In this document: positions 11,601 through 23,640 of the stretch, piece after piece
How positions within the stretch are numbered: the first letter of the stretch is position 1
How the letters are laid out: every line of letters starts with the position of its first letter
Source: Microvelia longipes
Lineage: Eukaryota; Arthropoda; Insecta; Hemiptera; Veliidae
Length of the DNA stretch: 64,000 bases
Assembly (NCBI GenBank): GCA_018340805.1
Contig: JACMZG010001913.1
Location: forward strand, 37,948,822 to 38,012,821
Reading direction: 5' to 3'
Translations under genes and position numbers: made by a program
The notes under the pieces: generated by a model
The model's input: only the letters and a program-made list of their open reading frames with translations
What the model was told of the DNA's origin: nothing
The model's database searches: none

Positions 11601-11764
11601 AAAATTGGAAAAGGCTTTTAACACCAGGTTATCGACCCATGAGAGTTCGTATTCACTAATATATTTGTATAATTATTTAGGAAGTTTAGTAGTTGCATTT
11701 CCCAAAATGATAATTTCGTATCAACTAAGGTAACCTCAACCGGAGCATAAAATATAATAATAAT

Positions 11765-12060
11765 TTTGGTACCGACACCGCAGAATTCCAGTTCTTTTTA
11801 AATCCATCGGCTACATACTAGGATTTGGACAAATGGTTTCCTTTCCCTGCCCCTTGCAATCTAATTTACATTTAAGCGTAATTTAGCCTGGGAATTCCGG
11901 TATCCACACCCTAGAATTCCAATTCTTTTTAAATCTCTGGGCTTTGCCTTGAGAGTTAAATACTTTGGTTTACTCCAAATAAGTGGACTAAATACTAGAA
12001 TTTGGACAAGTTCCCTATCCCTCCCCTCTTACAATCTAATTTACATCTATGTGCACTTTA
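11765..12060 (+). repeat. Tandem duplication, about 140-160 bp unit, two copies
   Basis: CAGAATTCCAGTTCTTTTTA, ACTAGGATTTGGACAA and GCAATCTAATTTACAT recur in the same order about 150 bp later (from about 11910). Noncoding. Confidence 0.7.
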
Positions 12061-12770
12061 GCTCAATTTAAATAAAAAAAATCATCAGATCATACTGTAA
12101 CCACCACCGCCAACCCCCTCCCTAAGTGCATGCTAGGTAAATAATTCCTCTTTTTCCCCTTTACACAATAACTAAATTTTATCCAATAATTCTAAGGTGT
12201 AGAAACTAAAATTATAAAGAAAACTTTTCTTTTTTTACACTATTCATAGGGTTGCTATAATGAGTCACGATACACATTTTACAGCAGCGCTTTGAACAAA
12301 GTATCTTAACAATTACATATATATGTTACTATTTAATTATAAACAAAATGCACATAAAAATAAAGTTAATATAAGTGAGATCAAAAAAGGGAATCGAGAG
12401 TCTCTCAAGTTAAAGAGGATATAAGGTTAAAATTAAGAACATCAAATAGAACAAGGATTGGGTAAATATTCAACGGAAACATATTTCTCTGCGACTAATA
12501 AGCCATTATATGACGTCACTAAAAGTCGTTACTTATTTCAGATAACTCAATTAACGTTAGAAATTTAGTGATATAGATTTATAAATAAATAAAGCACAAT
12601 TAGCATGGTCATTTAGTGCAGTGATCTCATAAATAACCTTCTCATTTTTTTATACTTCTTTTTGTTTTCTCTTTTTTTATTTTTGCAATATTAGCTAAAT
12701 TTAAAATCAAATTACGCAGTAATCAAACGATATTTCTTTTAAAATTAAGACAGTTATGAAAACAAAGCCT
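12061..12770. other. Noncoding, nothing recognised
   Basis: AT-rich sequence without supported features. Confidence 0.35.
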
Positions 12771-12885
12771 CTTTGCCGCGCCGCGGCCTCGGCGCATTGG
12801 ACCTCGTCGGATACGCGGTATCGGCGCTGGGGGGACACTTCGCGGCTCAAGCGCCTCTTGTGGCCTCATCGCGGCCACATGAATG
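12771..12885. repeat. GC-rich patch shared with 32560
   Basis: A roughly 115-bp GC- and CpG-rich stretch (GCCGCGCCGCGGCCTCGGCG and onward) in otherwise AT-rich DNA. Its right flank, GCGGCCACATG then CAGTTCGTCATATTACT, matches GCGGTCACATG then CAGTTGGTCATATTACT at about 32592-32632. I therefore read it as a dispersed repeat, not an exon. The identity of the repeat is unknown. Confidence 0.5.
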
Positions 12886-13035
12886 TTGTACTTTGTCAGT
12901 TCGTCATATTACTACTTTGTATAAGAGTCATACTGTCACAATATAAGCGAATTTTTTAAGTTTATCATTGAAAAAACTTATTTTCACATTATGTCAATTA
13001 ATAAAATATTATTTTGTGTTCACAAATATAAATAA

Positions 13036-13036
<1 letters not shown>

Positions 13037-13132
<96 letters not shown>
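13037..13132. repeat. (TA)n(TG)n microsatellite
   Basis: Long TA tract followed by a TG run. It directly precedes a dispersed repeat copy. Confidence 0.95.
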
Positions 13133-13728
13133 CAACCAATAAAATTTGAACTAATACTATTAATAAAATAGAACTTTGATTTTTGTGGACCGTACATATT
13201 AGTAAATGTGTAAAAATTTCAATCCAATCTAAATACTATAAAAATAATTGTGATCTTTTGAAATGTTTGTGGGGTCAATATTGTGGGTTAATGACGTCAA
13301 ACATATTTCATAAACAATAGAGTTCGAGACATAGCAACATGATTTTTGTACCAAGTTTTATTACAATCCGAGAAAGCGTTCGAAAGTTATCATGTCCTCA
13401 TCATCTCTACGTAATAAAAAGTTCACTAAGTTTGTTTCAATATAAAAAGTATATTTATGGTTTTTGTTGGATCATAAAAGTGAAGCAGCCTTGAGCGTGG
13501 TCATTGCTGTATGGGTGACAGCTTAGAACGAAACGAATGTGTTTCTTATCTGAGGACAAGCGAAACGAGTCCGAAGACGTGCTGCAGTTAAATTTTGCGA
13601 ATTGTGTATTATGAGGACGAGTCCGAAGCAGGGAGGATAAGCATAGCGAGTCCGAAGCCGAGATGATGAGCGTAGTGAATACAATGTGATGAGAAAAATT
13701 TCCGAGGTACCCTCTACCCAATTTTTTA
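13133..13728 (+). mobile_element. 5S-family copy with 5S rRNA-like segment
   Basis: The part 13260-13420 holds the TTTGTACCAAGTTTTATTAC / GCGTTCGAAAGTTATC block. At 13468-13522 is a 5S rRNA-like segment: GATCAT, AAGTGAAGCAGC, GCGTGGTCATTGCTGTATGG, GTGACAGC, in the order of the A box, intermediate element and C box of 5S genes. The tail has repeated GACAAGCGAAACGAGTCCGA-type motifs and ends in GAGGTACCCTCTACCCAATT. The open frame on the minus strand is a shadow. Confidence 0.7.
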
Positions 13729-13797
13729 GAACTTAATTGCAGTGAGCTTGCGCGGATAAGGGTGTTAGAGCAAAGGGTGGCAAAATAAAGGGAGGGA

Positions 13798-13805
13798 TAT
13801 ATAAA
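13798..13805 (+). promoter_or_regulatory. TATA box of the convertase gene
   Basis: TATATAAA lies about 30 nt upstream of CCTTAGTT (about 13826-13833), a plausible start site, which would leave a leader of about 25-30 nt before the ATG at 13857. The spacing is what a pol II core promoter needs. Start site not measured. Confidence 0.55.
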
Positions 13806-13856
13806 GAGAAACGAGTGACCGACTGCCTTAGTTAACCGGGAAACTTGATCGCTACC

Positions 13857-14006
13857 ATGTCGAGCTTTACTGTATTATTTGTTTGTTCGTTAATTTCGTT
13901 CGCGAACACGTTAACGCAATATACTAATCATTTTGCGCTGAGATTGACCCAAGATGCTGATCCAAAACTCATAGCTCATCAGTTCGGTTTAATTCACATT
14001 GGACAG
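13857..14006 (+). CDS. First coding exon of a furin-type proprotein convertase (partial gene)
   Basis: Fifty codons run from ATG (context GCTACCATGT) to a splice donor CAG|GTATAC, ending in phase 0. Residues 1 to about 20 form a hydrophobic signal peptide (MSSFTVLFVCSLISFA...). YTNHFALRL at 22-30 and FGLIHIGQ at 43-50 match the start of the S8 prodomain of furin/PC5/PACE4-like convertases, which have (Y/F)TNxxAV followed by HGF(L/I)N(L/I)GQ. Such enzymes cleave prohormones and other secreted precursors after paired basic residues in the secretory pathway. Exon 2 (expected to encode the DYYHF-like stretch) was not found downstream, so intron 1 would be long or the match is to a gene fragment. 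The exon is too short for ordinary ORF filters. Assignment to furin rather than another family member is uncertain. Confidence 0.72.
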
Positions 14007-14017
14007 GTATACATATG

Positions 14018-14200
14018 AATGATAATAATAAATCTTTAGAGATTATCTGCTCATCAAAAATAATCCCTGCGGGGAGCACTTCAGATGGGAATGGAACACT
14101 AAAGTTTGCGATAGTTAATTTAAGTAAATCTTATATAATATGAGAGCGTGACCCAGCCTAGACCTACAAGGTGTCAAAGGTCAGTATAAATACTGAACTT
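14018..14200 (-). mobile_element. SINE with tRNA-like head (copy 2)
   Basis: On the minus strand: CTGACCTTTGACACC, CACGCTCTCA, CTCCCCGCAGGGATTAT and a TTATTATTATC end, in the order of copy 1. The B box is degraded. It starts only 12 nt after the convertase splice donor, so it lies inside the first intron. Confidence 0.65.
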
Positions 14201-15157
14201 TGACATCAACCTCGGAGTGGTTGGTGGTCAACCACGGAGGTAACCTTGGTCAGGAAACAAGTATATAAACATATAAATAAGTAGTTCTATAGGTTGACTA
14301 AAAAATAGCAAAACATAGGATAGCCAAGATGTTGGTTCTTAAAGTTAATTTATAAATAAAGTAGAAATATTTTGTTTGTTTACATTATTATATTTTGTTT
14401 GAGTTGACTCATTTTTTAAAAGTGTACAAGCCAGAATTATTTGGAGCTTTTAGAATAGAACCTTTCTGATATTTTATTTATCAATCTATAGGTCAATCTA
14501 AAATATTCAAACCACCAAGCGGGGGAAGGGCAATGCTTGCTTCCTTTGCTTAACAATCCTCGCTTAAATTTTTGGTTTATGCTTCATAGTCTGAAAAGTA
14601 ATTGTTCTACTTTTTTGTAACGGAGAAAATCACCTTATTAATCTGAGTTTCAACTTAAAGAGGAATTTAAAAGGTTTTTTGCAAATTAATTGCTTAAGTA
14701 GTTAGGTAAGTTTAAACATTAATATTTTTTCAAAATTTTCGATACAACTCAATTTATGGCAGGTACAGGTAAATTGTTTGATAAAATCAACCAGATCCAG
14801 TTAAAGCAAATTTCCTCAGCTTTCCAATGGATCTAATATTTGTATTAGGGTTCATTATCCTACTGACGACGTTTGATCATTGGTGCGATCTGCTGTACCA
14901 ATTCGATCAGCATAATTTGGTCTTTCACGGATTAAGCCTACATCGTTTACAATAGTTTTAATAACTAATAGTGTTTATTGACCATACGTATAAAAAACAG
15001 TAAAGAGTTATGAGGTTTTGGTCATGATAAATAAAACAACATTTAAGCTTTTAACCGTATGATAAGGTCTTAATCAGAAAGTGTTTATTAACAAACTAAA
15101 GCAGTTAACAGAAAGAATCAGATAAGGCTTAGAATATTATTATACATAGAAAGAGCA
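14201..15157. other. Probable intron DNA, nothing recognised
   Basis: A hairpin-like stretch at 14209-14241 (CCTC...TGGTTG against CAACCA...GAGG) and otherwise AT-rich sequence. Confidence 0.4.
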
Positions 15158-15610
15158 CTACTGATAACACGAAAGCCGGTTCACTGGTGGTCTTAAGTAA
15201 TGCTGCCACCCTTTCAATGTACAAATTTCTAATAAAAAAGTTTGCAATACTTCTGGTTCCTGAATTATTATGTTCTATTATTAATTAATGATTGATTATT
15301 CATATAATACTAATATAAATATCGGTGCATTGCAATATTTTAAGAATTTTAAATTGTAGTTTAACGTTTTTAATTATAATTATATTAAAAGTAGTCCTTG
15401 TCAACTAAAAGTAGATTCTTGTATTTCGCCAACCTTTTGCCATCTAAGACTGGTTTTATTAAATACTCAGCAGGTGTTTTAAGTTATAATATTTGTTCTT
15501 TTCGATCTTCCTTCATTAATGGATATTTATGACAGATATTTAAAATAGTGTTGTTAGGGTGGTATCCCTACTTACGACCACCAGGAAACCGGCATTCGTG
15601 TTATCAGTAG
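15158..15610. mobile_element. MITE-like element with about 60-bp inverted ends
   Basis: CTACTGATAACACGAAAGCC at 15158 is the near-perfect reverse complement of GGCATTCGTGTTATCAGTAG ending at 15610, and the similarity continues inward through CTGGTGGTC and CCACCCT for about 60 bp. No ORF inside. Target duplication not evident. Confidence 0.75.
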
Positions 15611-16589
15611 AATTACATTGTGTTTACGGTCATATGCTCCTTCTATATTAGTATTTTTCTAAGAGATAAGTTATCCAAACATAGCTAGCTGTGTATACTA
15701 TTGAAGAAAGAACTACAAACTAAACAAAGATCTACCACGGGGCTTAACAATAAGGTTGAGGATTTAAGATATTAGTTCAAGAAAAAAAAAATAGAACTAT
15801 TAATTTTGACTAGTAATGAGAAAGTAAACAAGAATAAAATATTAAATTTTAACAAACATAAAATAAAATTTAACAACACAAGAGTTTAAGAAAAAGGAAG
15901 TTAAGTTGTAAAACCAATGAAGTAACATGGTTTGATAATAAGTTTCTATAACAATTACTTAAGTTATTGGTGTCAGTTATCGTATTGAAAACTAAATGTT
16001 ATTTTTTTTTTTAAACAATATGTATTTGAAAAAAATAAACAATATAAATAATTTTACAATATTACAAAGTTATGCAAATACTACCCCCCATCTTTAGGGT
16101 AAAAAGGAATGGGCACTATTTCTAAAAAAAGTATTTTCTTGTTGTTAGGTTACACTTCAATAATATTACAATTTTCATAGCTAAAATCATGGTTATTGCT
16201 AATAGCACATTAGTTTGTTTTAGTTTCATAGCTGTATTGAAATTTGATGGTAGGGTAATCTATTTTTTAAATTTTCCGATGACTGTTTAATAGATACTTC
16301 ATCACAACTATTACAGGGGTTTTTTTTGTAAAAAACTCGTTAAAAAAATTAAATCAAAAAGATTTAGAGAAGTCGTAAAATACGATTTATTTTTTCTCTG
16401 AATTTAATGTTTTAAGTTTTATTATATTTTTTTTAAATTAGCCATTTCAATATTTTTAATAGTTTTAGATATAAGATTTTGTAAGTCAACTTATTTAGTT
16501 GAATTTCTTTGAATTTTATAATTTATAAAGTTTTATTATATATTTTTTAATTAGCTAATTAACTAAAATTATGATGGAAATATTTATAA
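15611..16589. other. Noncoding, nothing recognised
   Basis: Very AT-rich with homopolymer runs; no supported feature. Confidence 0.35.
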
Positions 16590-17235
16590 GGTACAGGATA
16601 ACTCAAAACTTTTGCTCATCGTATCGGATTCGCTATGCTCGACTTCACTTCTTCGGAATCGCTTCGCTCGACATCAGATTTTAAAAATCACCAAATCAGC
16701 AGCAAAACGTATTTAGACTCGCTAGGCTCGTCCTCAGATAGTAAATACATTTGTTTTATTCCCAGATCTTATCAATCCAGGCACTCACCTCGCTCGATGC
16801 TGCTTAGCTTTTATAAACTTATATATTACATTAAGGTATACACTTATACCAATTATTTTTTACAATTTTTAAAAACGCATGCAAGTCATTTGATAAAAAT
16901 TAAACTAATGCTGATAATAAAATGAAACTTAGTACATATGTTGGTCTTATATATGGATGCATGCGTGCCAAGCCTAAAATAGCTCGAAACATTTTTCCGC
17001 GTTTTATGAATTTCAAGTCATTATCGGTTAGTGACCAAGTTGTACCACGTACGGTTTGTACCAATTCAACACCCCAGCATCATAAATACTGGTGGGAGCT
17101 ACGATGATAAGAGACACACACATACAGAAAGGAAATCTTGTGAAAACGGATAATTCAAGCAAAAATTCGGGTTCGGAATTTAAATGCAAACACAATACTT
17201 TTCCAATATACCTACGGTATAAATGAGGAAAAGTA
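16590..17235 (-). mobile_element. 5S-family copy, nearly full length
   Basis: Read on the minus strand: CTCATTTATACCGTAGGTAT, AAAAGTATTGTGTTTGC, ATTATCCGTTTTC, GTGTGTCTCTTATCATCGTA, the AAATTCATAAAACGCGG block, CAGCATTAGTTTAATTTTTA, then at 16818-16767 the 5S-like segment (CTAAGCAGCATCGAGCGAGG, GTGCCTGGATTG), then repeated CGAGC(C/G)(A/T)AGCGA motifs to about 16590. Two open frames here are shadows. Confidence 0.7.
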
Positions 17236-18349
17236 AAAACAGAATTATAGATCCATCTCGATTTTCTTGCTTATAAATTATTTGTTCTTTAACATTTCAG
17301 CAAAGAAATATCGTCAGCATTTAAAAGTTACCCCACTATTTTGTATACAAATAACATATAAATGTTACTCAACATTTAAAAAAAGAAAATATATAAAATA
17401 TTAAAATAAAATAAATCCTAACAGGGTCTTTAGAAATGATATTAAAAACTATAGTACATGTATATTGGAGTGTGTGGAGGCGGTAAGGAGTTAGGACAGA
17501 AAAGATAAATATCAATATGCAAATCAACCCCGGTTGTTATATGCATAGGATTATAAGCTTTACAAAGCGTCTATTAGACGGCATAAGTTCAATTCCCACT
17601 TGTTTTATACCTTTTAAAAGATCTTGTGCATATCTATGTAATCAAAATTAAAATAAATGAAAAAAATCAAAAAGGAAAAGCTAAGAAGGTAAAAATTAAA
17701 GATTTTAAGTTAAACATATAATTCGAAAATATAAATTCTTTGCCAAGACTCATATTGGAAGAGAAGTAGTGAGAGAATAAGGACGCGATACCTATTTTTG
17801 AAACTTGATCCGAATAAACATTTCTCAGGCACGTACGTTCTTCGATTTCTTCTGTACATATTGGTCTACTGGTTTCTATATAATTTTAAACGGACTAAAA
17901 ACTTTTATACGCCCATCATTAATTTTGTTTAATTAAGTACACATTAACTAAATTAAATTCAAAACCATTTTCAGAACGAATCGATATTTTTAATCAACTA
18001 TAAACTTATTTAAATTGAAAAAGAAAAGTAAACATGAAGTAATAAATTTAGAAATTTTATAATTCATTTTACCATCAGATACGGTGTAAGTTACGGAAAA
18101 TGTAAATTAAAGAAGCCCTAGAAAGAAATAAAATTTACAGAATGTTTAAATATTTCATATCGCCACGATAACTTTTTTAAATAAATATTGCGAAATAATA
18201 TTAATTTTACAATGAAATAGAGTTTAATCAAAATTAATCAAATAAAGTTTTAAAAAAGATACTTTTAAATTAACTCCAGAAAATGATATTATAATTTATG
18301 TTAACACGATTATATATTAATAGACTATTCAGCAAATGGTAATGAATAT
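17236..18349. other. Noncoding
   Basis: Around 17560-17612 GCGTCTATTAGACGG followed by AAGTTCAATTCCCACTT recalls a tRNA T arm, but no full cloverleaf could be drawn. The rest shows nothing. Confidence 0.35.
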
Positions 18350-18560
18350 AAGAACTATTTTATTTATGACGTCATTAACCCACAATAATGACTCAGCGAA
18401 AATTTTAAAAATCCATAAAAGACGGAAAAATGATGCGATCCGAATGAAATTTAGCACAATGTAGCCATGTATAAGACTAACATGTTAGTCTAAGTTTTAT
18501 CTCGTTATCAGCATTAGTTCAATTTTTATCGAATAATTTGTACACTTTTTTTGTAACAGA
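18350..18560 (+). repeat. 5S-family fragment (middle part)
   Basis: Holds TGACGTCATTAACCCACAAT, CATAAAAGACGGAAAAATGA and TCAGCATTAGTTCAATTTTT in family order, followed by a perfect hairpin ACAGATTTCTGT/ACAGAAATCTGT at about 18559-18587. Confidence 0.6.
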
Positions 18561-18587
18561 TTTCTGTTAATGACAGAAATCTGTCAG

Positions 18588-19839
18588 TAAACAATAACAG
18601 GTTAGGAAGGCAGGAACAAACTAAAGGGAGATTTGTATTAGCGGACAGAATTACTGTATTGTTTTTTTACTGATATCTGTTATTTGTTTTAAATTATTTT
18701 CAATTTTAAAAGTTAATGCCAATTTAATGTTAATATATTTGATTCGGTTTTATTTAGTGCATTCAACACCATTACCTGTAGATGCTGAGCTTCTCAGCAA
18801 AAAGTTGTAATTATTTAATAAATTAATACTTATTTTAGGACTGCAGTCATCATCAATCTTAATGATATATACTATATAGAATATCAGTCCGAACACTTTT
18901 CTCTTTTATAAGAAAGGTACTTTTATATTTAGGAGTTTGTTTCCGAATATAAGCTAATACTTAGACAAATTATTAAAACAAGCATACTTAGACAATTATA
19001 AAATAATTGTATTGCAATAACAATACTTTTTCTTGCATGGGGCATAAAAGTAAAATATTATCAATGAACTAAAAGAAATATAATAAAAGATTGCAATAGG
19101 TTATACTGTAAGAATAATAGATGAAACAGAAAGAATAAAAGATAAGGGGATGACAAGACAAAAATAAATATTAATGTTTCAACGCTGCTAGCATTGAAAA
19201 GAAAAATAAGTTTAAAGGATATTTTTTAAGAAAAAAAAAAATAAAGCACCCAGAAGTATTCAGGTTTACACAGCCTTGAGATAAAAGTAAAATTATTCAG
19301 GAAAAACTAACGTTAATAATGAGACGCTCTGCCTGAATATTTTATAGCAACTCAGTTAAAATGACTTTAAACGAGCTGCCTTTTGTGAAGGCAGTTTCAG
19401 AGATCAATTATTTGAAGAATTTTGTTCCAAGGAACGTGGCTGGAGTTTCTATGAATAAGGCTTAGGGTAGGTAAACATGGAATAAAGGATCAGCTCGACG
19501 ATTATCCTAATGAGACTAAGATACAGAAATTTACATGTATAAGGGGAAGGGAAATCGTTCTTATAAAAGTTTTATTTATTTTATAAATTTAATTTTGCTA
19601 AAGTAAAAATATTGTAAGAGAAGTGATACAGTACAAGAGAGAAACTACAAAGTGAAATGAAGCTTTTTAGAATAAGTGCATTTACAATGCTCTGGGTTTA
19701 TTAGTATGATATTATTCAATAAAAAGAAACTGTTCCTCAATGCAGGGCGAGTTTTCAGTATAAATTTTGTTGAGGAATAGATATGATTCTTATCCCTAAT
19801 TGTTTTAAACACGGTTATTAGATTTGCATTTTACTTTTC
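18588..19839. other. Noncoding
   Basis: A second inverted match of the 18.56-kb hairpin region lies near 18665-18685. The rest is AT-rich without supported features; a 34-codon frame at 19361 has no family resemblance. Confidence 0.35.
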
Positions 19840-20060
19840 TTCATTTCTACTGTAGGTATTTAGGAGAAGTATTGCGTTTGCGAAAAATCCCAAACCGGGG
19901 TTTTACCTGAAATAACAGTTTATGGTGTTTTTAAGACCTCCTAAGTGGTTTTTACAAAGTTGTTTGTCATTATGTGTGTGTCCGTTATCTTCGTAGCTTC
20001 CAGCATATTTATGTTATAGCATTAAAGCATAATACAAAAAGCAATAATCTTTAGGAGTGC
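19840..20060 (+). repeat. 5S-family fragment (left half)
   Basis: CTGTAGGTATTTAGGAGAAG, TATTGCGTTTGCGAAAAATC, AAGACCTCCTAAGTGG and TCGTAGCTTCCAGCATATTT follow family order. Confidence 0.6.
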
Positions 20061-20689
20061 TATCAGAAATATAATTATTATGAGGTTATGAACCTGCAAC
20101 TTTTAATATAAAATACATCATTTAACGAAGCTAAATGGATTCTACAGGCCTTAAAGCGTACACCAAATTTGAAGCGATTATACTTAAAATTGTAACCTTA
20201 GTTTGAGATATAAATTAAATCGAATATATCAGGTCACAATAGGGTAAACTCAGATCAATTTATAATACTATTTACATTAAGAAATAAAAATTATGCATAA
20301 GAATCAGTTAGGCACACAAGAGACTAGATTTTATTAGATTAAATAAACTATATTATATTACAATTAATTTATTCATTTATTGACATCATACAAACAAAAA
20401 TGTTGATTTACAACAATGTTTAAACTATACATATAGTTTAACTAATATAATAATATACAAAAAATGAAAAAAACAAAGCAAATCCTTACAAACTAGAATA
20501 ATATAATACGTTTATTTAAAATAAAAAAATAACAAATATTTAATGGAGGGGGGGGGGGGTAATGAAAGAAAAAAAATATTTTAAATTTATTTTCAAGATA
20601 ATTTAAAATTATTCCCAAATAAATAGAAATAAGAGAAGTAATAAATAGTAAGCAATAAAAAAAGATACACATCAATTTTGTAATGAACG
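20061..20689. other. Noncoding, nothing recognised
   Basis: AT-rich; includes a G11 run at about 20548. Confidence 0.35.
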
Positions 20690-21145
20690 TATACAAATCA
20701 ATCGATAAAAATTGAACTAATGCTGATAATGAGGTGAAACTTAGCACATATGTTGCTCTCTCCTATACATTCTACATAAATAGTCTTATACATTGCTAAA
20801 TTCGTGTTACATTTCAATCCTAACAAACAATTTTCCATATATATATATATTTTTTAAATATTTGTTTGAGTTATTATTGCAGGTTAATGAAGTTATAAAA
20901 ATATTTTCTGGATAGCACTACTACACTATAAACTGATTTTTCCACAAAGTTTTAACTCTCTAGCATAAATTCACTTTAGGCTACGATGATTACAATCACA
21001 CACACATAACCCTTTGTGAAAATCCACTCAGGAGGCATTAAAAACACCTGAAACAGATAATTCCAGTGACATACTGGATTCGGATTTTTTCGCAAATACA
21101 ATACTTCCCAGTATACCTACGGTATAAATGAGAAAAAGTAAGTTA
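20690..21145 (-). repeat. 5S-family copy without the 5S-like segment
   Basis: Minus strand carries TTATACCGTAGGTATACTGG, AAGTATTGTATTTGCG, TTATCTGTTTCAGGTGTTTT, ATCATCGTAGCC and CAGCATTAGTTCAATTTTTA in order. Confidence 0.65.
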
Positions 21146-22485
21146 AGTTACCAAATCATGCTAAGCATGGAACTAACTTTCCTAATCTCATTTCTCAAAA
21201 ATTAATAAATAACATTTCTTATAGTATAAATAAATAAAATTAAAAATAAGTTAAAATAAGAAAAGAGTTACAAAATATTCTAATAGAAAATAATTTTAAA
21301 AAAATATTAATGTAATAATTGAATTAAGCATAATAATCAAAATTATTATGCTTGTATCAACTTCAAATAATTACTTATTATGCTTGTGTTTCATTCTGTT
21401 CGTAGCAAACCACACTAAATACAAATACGACGAAGCCACCTCACTGTGGTTATTGAGTAAATTATATTAAACAAGTGAAGTTTATATACTAAGAAGTAAC
21501 TAATAAATAAGGACAACAAATTATTAAAGACTTTATTAAATTATAATTTAGCTAAATTGTAATGTAATAACATTTGACACAACTACAACATATAATAACT
21601 TTAAATATATAACTAAAAAAGAAATAAACAAATATACAAAATAGAAACAGAAATTCAAATCATAGGAAAGTAAAATACAAATTAGAAAAATAAACAACTT
21701 GATAATAAGATAAAAAACAATTTTAATGATTGGATAACTTGTTACAAAATAAAAGTTGTTTTTTTAAAACGAGAGAAACAGAGCGAAAGCACGCAGAGTC
21801 CACATCATTATTTAATGCTTTTATACTTGAAGGCAATGCCAAGTATATTTTAAAAACTGCAAAAAGATAATCTTACCACGTACGGGTAGTATAATATCCT
21901 CACAAAAGCCCCACTATTTTCCGACTCTTGAAACTTGAAAAGAAAAGCAACAGAATCGCAATTCAAAACCAAAGCTATCTCACTTGTATGAGCTAAATAA
22001 CCGTAAAATAACTTTCCTAGAGTGGATATGAAATATAATATTTTTATCTCACTTTCTAGTAAAAAAGATATTATAAAATTATGTAATAAAATTATCAAAT
22101 ACGTATAAATAACATATTAATTATGTTTAAATAAACTTAAAGCCCGTATTCACAAAAAATAACTTTAAATTATACTCGCTTAAATTTAAATTAGTCTTTA
22201 GTTTAAACTTCCGTCGGTAGTTCACCAAGCTGATTTTAATATCGTTTAAATTAATCAAATTATCTAGTTTAAACCCGACTCTTATCAAAATTTTCGTGTT
22301 GTTATGTTGGCGAAACTAATTTTTATCTCTTTGTTTTGCTTTCATTACAGATGTTATTAGTTTCCATTCTCCCCGCTTCTAATTAAAACTTAGACTAACT
22401 TTATATTAAAATGTTAAAAAAAACAACTTCAAATACCCATGATTTTGATCCCGATTTATTACTGTTAATATTTTAGTCATATTTT
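21146..22485. other. Noncoding, nothing recognised
   Basis: AT-rich; small open frames show no recognisable domain. Confidence 0.35.
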
Positions 22486-22931
22486 GTGAATTATAAATTG
22501 GCGTATCCTGAAAACAATATTTCAAAATTATGAATCGGCGTATCCTGAAAACAAAATTTCAGAATTATAAATTGGCGTATCCTGAAAAAAATATTTCAAA
22601 ATTATAAATTGGCGTATCCTGCAAACAATATTTCAGAATTATAAATTGGCGTATCCTAAAAAAATATTTCAGAATTATAAATTGGCGTATCCTGAAAACA
22701 ATATTTCAGAATTATAAATTGGCGTATCCTAAAAAAATATTTCAGAATTATAAATTGGCGTATCCTGAAAACAATATTTCAGAATTATAAATTGGCGTAT
22801 CCTTAAAACAATATTTCAGAATTATGAATTGGTGTATCCTGAAAACAATACTTCAGAATTATGAATTGGTGTATCCTGAAAACAATCTTTCAGAATTATG
22901 AATCGGCGTATCCTGAAAACAATATTTCAGT
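22486..22931 (+). repeat. Minisatellite, 12 units of 36-38 bp
   Basis: Unit AATTATAAATTGGCGTATCC followed by TGAAAACAATATTTCAG repeats head to tail about twelve times with point changes (GGTG for GGCG, AAAAAAAT for AAAACAAT). No unique spacers separate units, so it is not a CRISPR. The open frame at its end is a shadow. Confidence 0.95.
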
Positions 22932-23640
22932 ATTTTTAATACAAAAATATACACGAAATAAAAATTACAAATGCGCGATATCTACTAGGAGATGTGAATT
23001 AACGTATCGAATATTTCTAAACAATCTAAATTACAATTTGATTGTTTATTAAACTGTTATAAGTGCCTAATTTTAGTGAAAATGTGACAAATAAATAATT
23101 CCTAAAAAACATCACAAATGCATCAAACTGTAGTTTAACCCAGTGGTTCTCGACCTGTTTTCACTCATTGCTCGCTTTTAGGCTTTTAAATTGTTTAGCA
23201 GCCCCTCTCTTAATTTTATTAATCGAGGTGGGGACTAATTTAATCATGCGGACTAAGAGGGTTATGCGAGTATATATAAAATACTAAAGAAGTTTTTTTT
23301 AAAGATGATCTGAAATACTCATTTACTAGTCAGAGGTGCTAAGCCAATGAAAAATTTGCATAAAAAGGAAAAAAATAAAATAGCCTCTTATCAAAAGTCG
23401 CTATTTCACAATGGTAAAATTATATAACTCTTTATGTCTGTCAATTAAGGGTGCGTTTGGTATTTAACTAATAATTAAAATTGAATAAATTAAGACAGTA
23501 ACTTAAATAAATTTAGTTGGAAAATATTAAATAAATCCTTACAATCAATAAATCATATTCTTCAGTAGTGTATTTTTTGGCTAATTTTTTTTGGCGTGAA
23601 AATGTAACCAAAAAAGAGAGAGAAATTCATTTACATACGA
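22932..23640. other. Noncoding, nothing recognised
   Basis: AT-rich; no supported feature. Confidence 0.35.

Noticed and set aside
12756..12959. Short ORF over the GC-rich patch as a gene
   Set aside because: The GC-rich segment has a diverged noncoding relative at 32560 and no domain is recognisable.
17560..17615. tRNA gene
   Set aside because: AAGTTCAATTCCCACTT resembles a T arm but no acceptor, D arm and anticodon arm could be assembled.
19361..19465. 34-codon small ORF (MTLNELPFVKAVSEIN...)
   Set aside because: Short, no known family, no splice or promoter context; chance expectation is high.
22486..22931. CRISPR array
   Set aside because: Units are contiguous with no unique spacers, and the context is eukaryotic.
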